Both the position numbers and the translations under genes were made by a program. Positions 25,962-35,613 of a stretch of DNA of 64,000 bases are shown one piece after another (within the stretch, counting starts at the first letter, position 1; each line of letters starts with the position of its first letter). The notes below the pieces were generated by a model that was not told the DNA's origin, searched no databases, and saw only the letters and a program-made list of their open reading frames with translations. Source of the DNA: Thermoactinomycetaceae bacterium (GTDB lineage Bacteria; Bacillota; Bacilli; Thermoactinomycetales; Thermoactinomycetaceae); NCBI GenBank assembly GCA_025449975.1, contig JANWIG010000025.1, positions 1-64,000 on the forward strand, written 5' to 3'.

Positions 25962-26561
25962 ATGCGTGTCGAGCGTCTAGGTGGAGATAAAATTAGGTTT
26001 TTTTTAACCTTAGATGATCTTTCAGATCGTGGAATTGAGAAGGAAGATATGTGGAGAGATATTCCCAAAGTACAAGAGCTATTTAACGAAATGATGGAGC
26101 ACGCATATGAGGAGCTCGGCTTCGAGATTGCTGGACCTGTTGCGGTGGAAGTACATGATTTGCCAACCCAAGGCATGGTTGTAGTTGTTACGAGAGGGAG
26201 AAGTTTTCGAACAGAAGATGAGTTTGGGCATGACGAAACTTATGAGCTTGAAGTTTTTCCGATGGTCGAGACAGAGCATATCGCTTTCCGTTTCTCTGAC
26301 CTAGAACACCTGATTCAGGTAGCGATCCGCATGCATCCTTTTGTCGAACAAGGTGGTCAAGTATATGAATACAATGGGGCTTATTACTTAGTTTTAGGGA
26401 AAGACTTCCAAACAGACAAATTTGAAGCAGTGATTGCTCTTTTATCTGAGTTTGGAGAAGCTTCGACCGTAACAGATGCTGTTTTAATGGAGTATGGAAA
26501 ATGTATTTGGTCTAATCATGCCATCAGGGAAATAAACCAATATTTTGGTTCAAATAAATAG
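25962..26561 (+). CDS. mecB: MecA-family ClpC adaptor protein
   Basis: A 199-aa cytosolic adaptor that delivers substrates to ClpC-ClpP. The N-terminal domain begins MRVERLGGDKIRFFLT and includes DLSDRGI and DMWRDIPKVQELFNEMM, diagnostic of MecA/YpbH; the C-terminal ClpC-binding domain follows an acidic linker (TEDEFGHDETYE). The ATG at 25962 is preferred because GGGAGGGAAAG lies just before it. Since it precedes glutamate dehydrogenase and YpdA as in B. subtilis, it is probably the YpbH (MecB) paralogue rather than MecA; that choice rests on synteny. Confidence 0.85.
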   Translation: MRVERLGGDKIRFFLTLDDLSDRGIEKEDMWRDIPKVQELFNEMMEHAYEELGFEIAGPVAVEVHDLPTQGMVVVVTRGRSFRTEDEFGHDETYELEVFPMVETEHIAFRFSDLEHLIQVAIRMHPFVEQGGQVYEYNGAYYLVLGKDFQTDKFEAVIALLSEFGEASTVTDAVLMEYGKCIWSNHAIREINQYFGSNK

Positions 26562-26571
26562 GAAAAGTTAC

Positions 26572-26596
26572 ATCGCGCGAATTGCGCGATTTTTTT
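26572..26596 (+). terminator. Rho-independent terminator of the MecA-type gene
   Basis: A 7-bp GC-rich stem ATCGCGC / GCGCGAT with a 5-nt loop is followed by six T residues. Confidence 0.88.
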
Positions 26597-26967
26597 ATGG
26601 ACTCGATGCATCCGATGAAAGAATAAAAATGTAATTTTGAGAAAAATGATCATTCATAATGATCCAATAAGACATTTTATAACAGAAAAAAGAAAAAACA
26701 GCAATTATTTAATGAGTTCAATTTCTTAAAAATAAATAAAACAGAAAGGGGTAGATCTGTGGTATGATCATAGTAGGGTAAATTGCCTCAAGAATTGGCG
26801 TATTTCTCTTAAAAAAACAAGATTTGATTATTGGTTGCTTCTATAGTAAATTTGGATATTAACTAGGATATTATGATAAGGGAGTAGATGTGTTTATCTT
26901 ATATATCCTCCGTTTTTGAACTACTTGTTAGTTCGACTAGTTTCTATCCGATAATGAGGTGAAAAAG
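26597..26967 (+). other. Intergenic leader of the glutamate dehydrogenase gene
   Basis: About 370 AT-rich nt with no gene seen. A TATGAT hexamer occurs near 26762 without a clear -35. A small hairpin (GAACTA-CTTGT-TAGTTC, near 26918) lies about 35 nt before the ribosome binding site. No riboswitch pattern is recognised. Confidence 0.3.
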
Positions 26968-28242
26968 ATGAATCAACAATCCGATCACTCGATACATGAA
27001 CAAGAACATTTGGCTCTGCTCGCTTCAACCCAAGTCGTCATTAAAAAAGCTTTACAAAAACTGGGTTATCCCGAAGCGATGTATGAATTGTTAAAAGAGC
27101 CTTTGCGTATGCTAACCGTTCGCATCCCTGTGCGGATGGATGATGGATCTGTTCGTGTATTCACGGGGTATCGAGCACAACATAATGATGCCGTAGGTCC
27201 TACTAAAGGCGGAGTTCGTTTTCACCCGAATGTTACGGAACCGGAAGTGATTGCCTTATCGATTTGGATGAGTTTAAAAGCAGGTATTGTTGATTTACCT
27301 TATGGTGGTGGAAAAGGTGGGATTGTTTGCGATCCACGGACCATGTCTTTCCGTGAATTGGAAGCTCTTTCTCGTGGATATGTGCGAGCAATTAGCCAAG
27401 TTGTCGGACCGGCGAAAGATATTCCAGCACCTGACGTCTTTACCAACTCGCAAATCATGGCTTGGATGATGGATGAATATAGTCGCATCCGCGAATTTGA
27501 TTCTCCTGGTTTTATCACAGGTAAACCGCTTGTGCTTGGAGGATCACGTGGGCGAGAAACGGCGACAGCGAAAGGTGTTACCATCATGATCCGAGAAGCA
27601 GCTAAGAAGAGAGGCATCGACATCGAAGGGGCACGGGTTATCATTCAAGGTTTTGGTAACGCAGGTAGTTTCTTGGCGAAATTTATGCACGATGCTGGAG
27701 CAAAAGTGATTGCCATTTCAGATGCTTATGGTTCTTTGCATGATCCAGAAGGATTGGACATCCCCCATTTATTGGATCGCCGTGATTCGTTTGGAACAAT
27801 TACGAATCAATTTAAAAATACCATTTCAAATAAAGAAATGTTGGAACTGGATTGTGATATATTGGTTCCCGCTGCCGTTGAGAACCAAATCACGAAAGAG
27901 AATGCGGATCAGATTAAAGCAGATATTCTGGTAGAAGCAGCCAACGGACCGACCACACTGGAAGCAACGGAAATTTTACATAAACGGGGAATCTTGCTTG
28001 TACCTGATGTTTTGGCAAGTGCAGGAGGAGTAACCGTTTCTTACTTTGAGTGGGTACAGAATAACCAAGGTTATTATTGGTCCGAAGAAGAAGTAGAGAA
28101 AAAATTGGAAGAAATCATGGTTAATGCGTTTGAAAATGTCTATCAAACGGCTCATTCTCGTCAAGTCGATATGCGATTGGCGGCGTACATGGTTGGTGTA
28201 CGGAAAATGGCTGAAGCATCTCGCTTCCGAGGTTGGGTATAG
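26968..28242 (+). CDS. gudB: NAD-specific glutamate dehydrogenase (GudB/RocG type)
   Basis: A 424-aa hexameric cytosolic enzyme converting glutamate to 2-oxoglutarate and ammonium. The substrate region VGPTKGGVRFHP, the catalytic-lysine loop GIVDLPYGGGKGG and the nucleotide-binding GFGNAGSF are all present; full length and uninterrupted. There is no sign of the duplicated codons that inactivate gudB in the B. subtilis laboratory strain, though I can judge this only from the intact frame. The ATG at 26968 follows GAGGTG. Its position before ypdA matches gudB rather than rocG. Confidence 0.93.
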   Translation: MNQQSDHSIHEQEHLALLASTQVVIKKALQKLGYPEAMYELLKEPLRMLTVRIPVRMDDGSVRVFTGYRAQHNDAVGPTKGGVRFHPNVTEPEVIALSIWMSLKAGIVDLPYGGGKGGIVCDPRTMSFRELEALSRGYVRAISQVVGPAKDIPAPDVFTNSQIMAWMMDEYSRIREFDSPGFITGKPLVLGGSRGRETATAKGVTIMIREAAKKRGIDIEGARVIIQGFGNAGSFLAKFMHDAGAKVIAISDAYGSLHDPEGLDIPHLLDRRDSFGTITNQFKNTISNKEMLELDCDILVPAAVENQITKENADQIKADILVEAANGPTTLEATEILHKRGILLVPDVLASAGGVTVSYFEWVQNNQGYYWSEEEVEKKLEEIMVNAFENVYQTAHSRQVDMRLAAYMVGVRKMAEASRFRGWV

Positions 28243-28265
28243 TAAAGTTATAGAGAATGAGAAAG

Positions 28266-28287
28266 GCACCCTCGAAGGGTGTTTTTC
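28266..28287 (+). terminator. Rho-independent terminator of gudB
   Basis: A short 6-bp stem CACCCT / AGGGTG with a 3-nt loop followed by five T residues. Confidence 0.75.
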
Positions 28288-28441
28288 TTATTGTAGAGGC
28301 AAATTTTAAATTAACAAAAGAAATCCATTTCGTCTATATTATAGTTAGTATGGAATCAAAAAGGTTTTGACCCATAGTTAGGAAAAGTATAGAAATTCAT
28401 AAAAACTCTTTATAAATGAGAGGACATAGAAAGGAGTCACC

Positions 28442-29416
28442 ATGGAGGAAGTTATTATTATTGGAGCAGGTCCATGTGGCATTTCGGCAGCAATCGAATG
28501 TAAAAAACAGGGGATCGAGCCGTTAATTATCGAAAAAGGATGTATTGGGAATTCGATTTATCATTATCCAACCGGTATGACTTTTTTTAGCTCGCCGGAA
28601 AATATTGAAATCGGTGATCTTCCTTTTACAACGATTCAAGACAAGCCCACCCGTTTGGAAGCATTAAAATATTACCAGAAAGTAGCGAAATGGTATCAGC
28701 TTAAGATCCACACATATGAAAAAGTGATCGATCTAAAGAAAGTTCCGGTTGGCTTTCTCGTCGATACCGAAACGCGGGAGGGAAGGAAAACATATGAAGC
28801 TAAACAAGTGATTATTGCTACGGGCTATTATGACAACCCGAATTTAATGGGCGTACCAGGAGAAGAGCTGCCGCATGTGTTTCATTACTTTAAAGATGGG
28901 TATCCGTATGCAGGACACCCTGTTGTGGTGATCGGGGGACGCAACTCCGCGGTTGATGCTGCTTTGGAACTTCAGCTTGCTGGAGCAGATGTAACAATGG
29001 TTTATCGCCGAGATGCTTTCAGTGATAGTGTGAAATCTTGGGTAAAACCAGTGATTGAAGCAGCCATTGAGAAAAAGCGGATTAAGATGATTTGGAATGC
29101 CGAAGTCGTCGAGATCAAAAACCGCAGCGTCATTGTGGACGTTCATGGAGAGCAAAAGGAAATCCCTGCTGATTTTGTTTTTGCGATGACGGGTTATCGT
29201 CCCGATCTCTCCTTACTACAGAAAGTGGGAGTAGAGATGGATGCTGAAACACACGTCCCTGTCTGTTCCGATGAGATGGAAACCAATGTTTCTGGTTTAT
29301 ATCTTGCCGGTGTTGTGGTAACGGGGAATGACTCAGGTAAAATATTTATTGAAAATGGACGCTTTCATGGTCGCACCATCGCTCAGGCGATCCGGCAAAA
29401 ACAAGAACAAAATTAA
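28442..29416 (+). CDS. ypdA: YpdA-family FAD-dependent bacillithiol disulfide reductase
   Basis: A 324-aa flavoprotein. FAD motif GAGPCGISAA (residues 8-17) and NADPH motif VVIGGRNSAVDAAL (about 162-175) give the two-dinucleotide-binding architecture of the thioredoxin reductase-like YpdA group; there is no CxxC redox pair. In Firmicutes YpdA reduces oxidised bacillithiol with NADPH. Order after gudB matches B. subtilis. GAAAGGAG lies before the ATG. Confidence 0.92.
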   Translation: MEEVIIIGAGPCGISAAIECKKQGIEPLIIEKGCIGNSIYHYPTGMTFFSSPENIEIGDLPFTTIQDKPTRLEALKYYQKVAKWYQLKIHTYEKVIDLKKVPVGFLVDTETREGRKTYEAKQVIIATGYYDNPNLMGVPGEELPHVFHYFKDGYPYAGHPVVVIGGRNSAVDAALELQLAGADVTMVYRRDAFSDSVKSWVKPVIEAAIEKKRIKMIWNAEVVEIKNRSVIVDVHGEQKEIPADFVFAMTGYRPDLSLLQKVGVEMDAETHVPVCSDEMETNVSGLYLAGVVVTGNDSGKIFIENGRFHGRTIAQAIRQKQEQN

Positions 29417-29420
29417 CCGC

Positions 29421-29465
29421 AAAATCCCTTCTTCGTCTCTCTTGCACGAAGAAGGGATTTTTTTT
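29421..29465. terminator. Bidirectional terminator between ypdA and ansA
   Basis: A 15-bp perfect stem (AAATCCCTTCTTCGT / ACGAAGAAGGGATTT) with a 9-nt loop has eight T residues on the plus side and TTTT on the minus side, fitting both convergent genes. Confidence 0.9.
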
Positions 29466-29480
29466 GGAAAAAGTGGGGAC

Positions 29481-30434
29481 TTAAGCAAAAATCGACGGAA
29501 GGTCGGCATCTGGTAGAGCGAGCATCAGTTTGATGCGGGCTTTGGGTCCGCTCAACGTGGAAAAGAGGACCCCCATCTTTTTTAATTGTTTTCCGCCACC
29601 ATCATATGCATAGGTATCTTGAACCACCCCTTTGAGGCAGCGCGAGACGAGGACAACAGGCAGGGAATGCTGAAGAGCTTTTTGAATCCCTGCCGACATC
29701 TGCGGGGGAAGATTCCCTTGTCCGAAAGCTTCAATCACTATGCCTTGATAGTCTTGCTGAACGATCCAGTCCAACATTCGGTGATCGGCTCCAGCTACCG
29801 CTTTAATCAAAGCAACTGAACGGGTGGGCATCCGGAGCGGAAGAAAATGCTCGCGAGTGATCTGCCGATAAAAACAAACTTTCTCTCTGGTCAAATAACC
29901 GACCGGTCCGGAGGCAGGAGATTGAAAAGCATCCAGACTGCTTGTATCGATTTTGGTCACATCGCGTGCGGTATGGATCTCATCCTGAAAGACAACCAAA
30001 GTGCCATAGCCCCGGGCTTGGGCGGAGGCTGCCACCCGAATCGCCTGAACCAAATTGTACGGTCCATCAGCGCCCAACTCGTTTTGGCTACGCATCGCTC
30101 CGGTCAGTACGACCGGTTTATCAGACGAAATCACCAGATCCAAAAAATAAGCGGTTTCCTCCAATGTATCCGTTCCATGCGTAATCACCACCCCATCCAC
30201 GGTGGGCTGATCGAGCAACTCTTTTACCCGCTCGGCGATCCGGTACATCTCTTTGGGAGTGATGTGTGGACTGGGAAGTTGAAACAACGATTCCATGGTA
30301 ATTTCTGCATAATTTTGGAGCAGCGATTGCAGAGAAAAGAGAGAATTCGCCTCCTGAAAGTTTACTCCGCGATTCTCTTGATCTTCCTTCATCGCAATCG
30401 TTCCACCAGTAGTTAGAACGGCAATACGCTTCAT
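29481..30434 (-). CDS. ansA: L-asparaginase, type I/II
   Basis: A 317-aa amidohydrolase converting asparagine to aspartate and ammonia. The nucleophile threonine lies in TTGGTIAM (T12) and the second catalytic set in VITHGTDTLEETAYFL, both textbook. No signal peptide, so a cytosolic type is likely. GGAGGG lies upstream of the ATG on the minus strand. B. subtilis also has ansA near this block, but with ansB; no aspartase gene is beside it here. Confidence 0.94.
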   Translation of the reverse strand: MKRIAVLTTGGTIAMKEDQENRGVNFQEANSLFSLQSLLQNYAEITMESLFQLPSPHITPKEMYRIAERVKELLDQPTVDGVVITHGTDTLEETAYFLDLVISSDKPVVLTGAMRSQNELGADGPYNLVQAIRVAASAQARGYGTLVVFQDEIHTARDVTKIDTSSLDAFQSPASGPVGYLTREKVCFYRQITREHFLPLRMPTRSVALIKAVAGADHRMLDWIVQQDYQGIVIEAFGQGNLPPQMSAGIQKALQHSLPVVLVSRCLKGVVQDTYAYDGGGKQLKKMGVLFSTLSGPKARIKLMLALPDADLPSIFA

Positions 30435-30622
30435 AGCAAAAATCCCTCCTTCCTATCCTCCTCATTTTTAGCGGTTCCTTCTTTTTTCAGCGAGTCTTCA
30501 ACCCGCAAGTACTCACATGATAACGAAAAAGAAAGAGCCTGTCACGAAGCTTACTCCAATCGCGATCGGATTTGTTGTATGAAGCAAGATGGGTTCAGTA
30601 AATAATAAGGACGAATCAAGAG

Positions 30623-30802
30623 ATGGGCGGTGAGAAAGTGAGAGAAAACAAACGATTAATGGTTTCAATCCGATGTCTAAACTGTGGAGAACGTTTTTTT
30701 CTCAAAGGTCGAGTGAAAAATGGAAGAGTGGAAACCGGATTTAAGCGGTGTCTATGCGATAATGAAACCAACTTTGAGATCCGGAATGAGCCTTCTTTAT
30801 AA
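30623..30802 (+). CDS. Small zinc-ribbon-like protein, 59 aa
   Basis: A 59-aa basic protein with a CxxC pair (IRCLNCGERF) and a later CxC pair (KRCLCDNE), which together could bind one zinc or iron ion. An ATG at 30623 with AAGGA 11 nt upstream and an in-frame GTG at 30638 are both possible starts. The frame is open, has normal codon content and fills an otherwise empty space between the divergent ansA and ypeB. I do not recognise a characterised homologue. A nucleic-acid-binding role is a guess from the fold and charge. Confidence 0.55.
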   Translation: MGGEKVRENKRLMVSIRCLNCGERFFLKGRVKNGRVETGFKRCLCDNETNFEIRNEPSL

Positions 30803-30985
30803 ATAACCTCGCAAGAATCGCCAAATGATCCTGATGCCTCTTTAGATCATCTTCAATCGCATCCACGATCGGCTGGCTGAATAATTTACCAACGCGCCGC
30901 AAAAACTACGCAAAAATAAAAGTAAGAATCGTTGCTCCCGCACCCGAACCACAACTTTTTTGTCATCGAAGGAGGGAAATCGGTT

Positions 30986-32332
30986 ATGTATCGGACAGTA
31001 GCCTCTGTATTGTTTCCACTATTGCTGGTTGGTTTGATTGGTACTGGAATCTGGGGTTATCGAGAACATCAAGAAAAAAATGCGATCCTGATCAAAGCAG
31101 AGAATCAATACCAACGTGCCTTTCATGATTTGAACGATCATATGGATAAACTACAAAGCGAAATGGGGAAAGTTTTAGCCCTCAACTCCCAAAAACAATT
31201 AGCGGAGAGTATGAATAACATCTGGCGTCTAGCCTTTGCAGCACAGGAAGATATCGGACAACTCCCCTTATCCTTGATGCCATTTGATAAAGCGGAAAAG
31301 TTTTTAGGGAATATCGGCTCGTTTGCCCACCAAGTCGGCGTTCGCGATTTAAAGGAAAAACCCTTAACGGATCAAGAATGGAAAAATATGCGTACCCTCT
31401 ATACAAGAGCCAACGAGATCCAACGGGATCTTTCCAAGTTGCAAGAAAAAGTTTTAAACGAACAACTGCGGTGGATGGATGTCGAACTCGCACTGGCGTC
31501 GGAAGACAAAAAGATGGATAATGCCATTATAGATGGCTTTCAGCAAGTAAACAAAATGGTCGAACAATATCCGGAAGTGGATCTAGGGCCCAATATCTCC
31601 AATATGGAAGTGCATAAGCGCGAGAAATTTCGCCACTTGACAGGAAAAGATATTTCCCTTGAAGAAGCAAAACAAAAAGTGGCTGATACTTTTGGCGTGC
31701 AATCCACCAAAAAAATGAAAGCGACTCTCAATGGAAAAGGCGGAGACTACCAAACGATCAGCGTCACTTATCCGAAAGCGGAGGGAGAAGTCTATACCGA
31801 TTTGACGAAAAAAGGTGGTCATCTTGTTTTTATGATCTATGATCGTCCTGTCAAAACGGCAAAACTCAACTTGACACAAGCAGAAGAAAAAGCGCGCCAC
31901 TTCCTCGAAAAAATCGGATACAAGGACATGGTCACCATTTCTTATGATGAAGTAGGGCAAATGTTTGTCTTTAACTTTGTCCATCAACATGACGATATCT
32001 ATTTCTATCCGGAAAAGGTTGCTGTCAAAGTAGCACGCGACAACGGAGAGATCGTCGCTTTGCAGGCCGATGAATATCTCTTTAATAAAATTACTCCTGT
32101 CGTAAAAAAACCAAATTTAACTGAAGAGGAAGCCCGCAAAAAAGTCAGCTCCAAATTAAGCGTGCAAAAGGTCAACCTAGCATATATCTATGGGCACACA
32201 GGAAAACCGGTTCTTTGCTATGAGTTTTTAGGAACCTTAGACAAGGAACAATATCGCGTCTTTATCAATGCTGTGGATGGCGGAGAAGAGAAGGTAGAAA
32301 AAATCAAAAAGGCTGATGCAGATCGCGTTTAA
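30986..32332 (+). CDS. ypeB: Spore germination protein YpeB
   Basis: A 448-aa protein with an N-terminal transmembrane anchor (VASVLFPLLLVGLIGTGIWG), a helical central region (about 40-200), and C-terminal PepSY-type domains (three related segments beginning ISLEEAKQKV, LTQAEEKARHF and LTEEEARKKV). YpeB holds and stabilises the cortex-lytic enzyme SleB in dormant spores. The ATG at 30986 follows GGAGGG. In B. subtilis ypeB is cotranscribed behind sleB; here no sleB is present upstream, where instead the small zinc-ribbon gene and ansA lie. Confidence 0.9.
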   Translation: MYRTVASVLFPLLLVGLIGTGIWGYREHQEKNAILIKAENQYQRAFHDLNDHMDKLQSEMGKVLALNSQKQLAESMNNIWRLAFAAQEDIGQLPLSLMPFDKAEKFLGNIGSFAHQVGVRDLKEKPLTDQEWKNMRTLYTRANEIQRDLSKLQEKVLNEQLRWMDVELALASEDKKMDNAIIDGFQQVNKMVEQYPEVDLGPNISNMEVHKREKFRHLTGKDISLEEAKQKVADTFGVQSTKKMKATLNGKGGDYQTISVTYPKAEGEVYTDLTKKGGHLVFMIYDRPVKTAKLNLTQAEEKARHFLEKIGYKDMVTISYDEVGQMFVFNFVHQHDDIYFYPEKVAVKVARDNGEIVALQADEYLFNKITPVVKKPNLTEEEARKKVSSKLSVQKVNLAYIYGHTGKPVLCYEFLGTLDKEQYRVFINAVDGGEEKVEKIKKADADRV

Positions 32333-32762
32333 CCACGATGCTTTTAAAAAATGATGACCTGTTTTCAGTAAGCAAAGCGATGACAGGTCATCCTGGTAAT
32401 AAGTGGATTAGGTTAGATGTGTATGATTAGAAATGAACATTTTCGCGAAACATGATTAAATCATACCAATGAACTAGTTACAAAAACCCTGAAAAATGCT
32501 AGGATAAAAGATAGTTTTCATTGCAAATATGAATTTTTTATGTTATTCTTAAAACAAGTTAAAATTTAATATGGGGGTCTTTATTCCTAGATTTTCTCTT
32601 TATTTTAAAAAGAGATACATACAGTGGTATGCTAACAATAGGTCGAGGTTTTCGATATAGGATTGTATTTTGGTAAAAATTTGATTACACAGTCCAAACA
32701 TCATCGAGCAGGTGTCGACCTGCTTATTCTTTTTTTATCCCGCATTTGGGGAGGATTTGTTG
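32333..32762 (+). other. Intergenic region between ypeB and cmk
   Basis: No gene seen in 430 nt. A 9-bp stem (GATGACCTG 32353-32361 / CAGGTCATC 32384-32392) follows ypeB but lacks a T-run. The rest is AT-rich up to a terminator-like hairpin immediately before cmk. Confidence 0.35.
32708..32737 (+). terminator. Terminator-like hairpin directly upstream of cmk
   Basis: GCAGGT-GTCG-ACCTGC followed by TTATTC and seven T residues, ending 11 nt before the cmk ribosome binding site. It could end an upstream small transcript or attenuate cmk. Confidence 0.5.
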
Positions 32763-33431
32763 GTGAGCAGATTTTCAGTAGCGATTGATGGTCCTGCGGG
32801 AGCAGGCAAAAGCACGGTAGCCAGATTAGTGGCAAAACGATTAGGAATTACTTATGTTGACACCGGTGCGATGTACCGAGCCATTGCGTGGCGTGCCTTG
32901 CAAGAAAAAATCGATCTTTCCCAAGAAGAGCAGATCGCAGCTTTGGCCAAATCAACACAATTTACTCTAGAGGATGAAGGAATTCGTGTCAATGGAGTAT
33001 GGCTGAAAGAAGAGATTCGCACTTCAGAGGTTTCACAGTTGGCATCCATGATCGCTAGCATGGCAGCTGTACGGAAAGTTCTTGTGCAAAAACAACAGGA
33101 GATTGCGGCGAACCAAGGGGTTGTCATGGACGGACGAGATATTGGGACGCAAGTATTGCCTAATGCCAATCTGAAAGTGTTTCTCACTGCTTCGATCGAA
33201 GAAAGAGCCAGACGCCGTTACCTGGAAATGAATGCCAAAGGGATTCGTGTCGATCGAGAAAAACTGATTGAGGAGATTCGTCAACGCGATGAGAGGGATC
33301 AAAATCGTCAACATGCCCCATTGCGTCAAGCACCAGATGCAATCTTGGTAGATACAACCCATTTAACCTTAAATGAAGTTGTCGAAAAGATTTTGGAACT
33401 TTGTCGCACCAAAGTGGGCAAAACAGAGTAA
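32763..33431 (+). CDS. cmk: Cytidylate kinase
   Basis: A 222-aa nucleotide kinase phosphorylating CMP and dCMP with ATP. The P-loop is GPAGAGKST near residue 10, followed by YVDTGAMYRA and MDGRDIGTQVLPNA, family signatures. A GTG start at 32763 is chosen because GGGGAGG lies 8 nt before it. It begins the cmk-ypfD-yphA-der-plsY-gpsA series known from B. subtilis. Confidence 0.95.
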   Translation: MSRFSVAIDGPAGAGKSTVARLVAKRLGITYVDTGAMYRAIAWRALQEKIDLSQEEQIAALAKSTQFTLEDEGIRVNGVWLKEEIRTSEVSQLASMIASMAAVRKVLVQKQQEIAANQGVVMDGRDIGTQVLPNANLKVFLTASIEERARRRYLEMNAKGIRVDREKLIEEIRQRDERDQNRQHAPLRQAPDAILVDTTHLTLNEVVEKILELCRTKVGKTE

Positions 33432-33574
33432 GATGTGATGAGAAGCGGGCAGCTGAATCGCCCGCTCTACCATTGAGGGAATTTGATCAACTGAGCCGGA
33501 TTTTCCCGTGATCGGTTTGATCTTTAAAATAAACTATATGAAAGTCTTTGTAGGTAAATGAGGAGGGCATTGGT

Positions 33575-34738
33575 ATGTCAGAACAAGTCAAATCTGAAAT
33601 GGCTGAGGCTGTAGCATTCCAAATAGGTGATGTTGTACAAGGAAAGGTAGTAAAAGTAGAAAGAAACCAAGCATTGATTGATCTAGGAAGCAAAGTGGAT
33701 GCTATTCTTCCGATTTCCGAAATTTCTGCCCTACATGTAGAGCAAGTATCTGATGAACTAAGTGTAGGGGATGAATTTCCTGTTAAAGTGCTTCGTATTG
33801 AAGACGAAGGCGATAAATTGATTGTCTCCAAAAAAGCAGTCATTGCTGAAAAAGCGTGGAAAGAATTGCAAGAAAAACTGGAAACGGGAGAAACGTTGCA
33901 AGCGACCGTTGCTGAAATCGTCAAAGGCGGACTGGTCGTTAATGTAGGAGTGCGTGGATTTATTCCTGCTTCTCATGTTGAGCGTCACTTTGTTGAGGAT
34001 TTTAGCGACTATAAAGGGAAGGAACTCACCCTAAAAGTTGTGGAATTAGATCCTGAAAAGAACAAATTGATCTTATCCCGCAAATTGGTCCTGGAAGAGG
34101 AAGAAAAGAAAAGAAGAGAAGAACGACTAGCAGAAATTGAAGTCGGCCAAATTTTAGAAGGAACCGTTCAACGGATCACTGATTTTGGAGCTTTTGTGGA
34201 TATCGGTGGCATCGATGGTTTGGTTCATGTTTCCGAACTCGCTTGGCATCGGGTGGAGCATCCAGCGGACGTATTAGCCAAAGACGATGAAGTGAAAGTA
34301 AAAGTGCTTAAAGTAGACCGTGAGGCGGAGCGAATCAGCTTAAGTATTAAAGAAACACAACCTGGTCCATGGCAACTGGTGGCAGATCATATTAAAACAG
34401 GAGATGTGGTCACAGGTGTCGTCAAACGGTTGGTTTCTTTTGGGGCTTTTGTAGAAGTTTATCCTAGTGTAGAAGGTTTGGTCCATATTTCGCAAATTTC
34501 CCGTCGTCATATCGCCACCCCGCAAGAAGTTTTAGAAGAAGGGCAAGAAGTAAAAGTAAAAGTATTGGATATGCAGCTGGATCAAAAGCGAATCAGCCTG
34601 AGCATGAAAGAAGTGGAACCTGAAGAAGAGAAGCCCAAAGCAGAGAAAGTGGAAGAACAGCCGGCACCTACTACCACCAATACGGGTTTAAGCGTCACCT
34701 TGGGTGATATGTATCCTGAGCTACGTAACTTGAAATAG
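33575..34738 (+). CDS. ypfD: S1 RNA-binding domain protein, ribosomal protein S1 homologue (YpfD)
   Basis: A 387-aa protein with four S1 domains starting near residues 17, 103, 187 and 272, each with the VxGxVxxxxxFGAFVxx-type beta-barrel core (for example [20 protein letters not shown] and [20 protein letters not shown]). An acidic, proline- and threonine-containing tail follows. Firmicute versions are shorter than the six-domain S1 of E. coli and are not essential in B. subtilis. Strong AGGAGGG before the ATG and own terminator downstream. Confidence 0.93.
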   Translation: MSEQVKSEMAEAVAFQIGDVVQGKVVKVERNQALIDLGSKVDAILPISEISALHVEQVSDELSVGDEFPVKVLRIEDEGDKLIVSKKAVIAEKAWKELQEKLETGETLQATVAEIVKGGLVVNVGVRGFIPASHVERHFVEDFSDYKGKELTLKVVELDPEKNKLILSRKLVLEEEEKKRREERLAEIEVGQILEGTVQRITDFGAFVDIGGIDGLVHVSELAWHRVEHPADVLAKDDEVKVKVLKVDREAERISLSIKETQPGPWQLVADHIKTGDVVTGVVKRLVSFGAFVEVYPSVEGLVHISQISRRHIATPQEVLEEGQEVKVKVLDMQLDQKRISLSMKEVEPEEEKPKAEKVEEQPAPTTTNTGLSVTLGDMYPELRNLK

Positions 34739-34800
34739 AAATCCATTTGTAATTTGAATTAATGGGCGATCAGCACTTATATCCATCCCTTTCTTATACG

Positions 34801-34825
34801 CCAGCCAAAATATGGCTGGTTTTTA
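34801..34825 (+). terminator. Rho-independent terminator of ypfD
   Basis: A 7-bp stem CCAGCCA / TGGCTGG with a 5-nt loop is followed by TTTTTT-type tail. Confidence 0.85.
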
Positions 34826-34890
34826 TTGTTATAAAAAGAACGGAAACTCTCATACTAGAACAAAAAAGTCGCCGAGGGGAGGGTTTCTGT

Positions 34891-35505
34891 TTGAGTCCAG
34901 GTATATGGTCCATTTATTCTATCTTAGTACTGATCATCTTGGTTTGTACGGGCTGGCTTTCCGATCTAAGCAAACAATTGAAGATTACTCGGTCACAGCT
35001 GATCGGAGGATTATGTTTGGTCTTTTTATGTCACTTTCTCCCAACAGTAGACCTATCTCCTTCTTATGAGCTCACACCAGGGATCATCGGAATCATTGGC
35101 ATTAGTCTTCTACTAATGGATCTCGTCAATCGCTCGCGAATGATAGTTATCTATATCAAGATTGTTTTCTTGGGTACTGGTTTATTTGTCTTTCATGAAC
35201 TCGCTCATGTTCAAACCGACTGGACCGATCTATCCTTTCGAATGGTTGTGATCAGTGCGGTTACGTTGTTGCCAGTCTTTCGTTTCAAGCAATTTCATGA
35301 GCAATTGCTAATGCAACTAGGGAGTCTACTCTATTTACATTTCTTGATTTTAGCTGTGTATGCCGATATGCTTGCTCCACTGCCCATTGGACAAAAAACC
35401 TTTTTAGATACGTGTTGGCTTAGCATCGGTTATCTTTTGACCATTCACTATGGCCTGAAGAGCTTTTTTGGTTGGCGGAAAATGCAAACAAATGGAAATC
35501 GTTAG
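34891..35505 (+). CDS. yphA: YphA-like integral membrane protein
   Basis: A 204-aa protein with about seven hydrophobic segments and short polar loops. It has no motif I can link to a function. The TTG at 34891 is proposed as start because GGGAGGG lies 7 nt before it and it gives a protein of the size of B. subtilis YphA, which occupies the same position between ypfD and der. Family identity rests mainly on position and topology. Confidence 0.65.
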   Translation: MSPGIWSIYSILVLIILVCTGWLSDLSKQLKITRSQLIGGLCLVFLCHFLPTVDLSPSYELTPGIIGIIGISLLLMDLVNRSRMIVIYIKIVFLGTGLFVFHELAHVQTDWTDLSFRMVVISAVTLLPVFRFKQFHEQLLMQLGSLLYLHFLILAVYADMLAPLPIGQKTFLDTCWLSIGYLLTIHYGLKSFFGWRKMQTNGNR

Positions 35506-35613
35506 CATCACAATCCCTTTAATCCAAGGTTGCCTTGCAAGAAAAATCGGGATAAGATTAAGAATGTCATCCATCACAATTGGCTGATAGATTGTTTGTG
35601 AGAAAGGAAAAAA

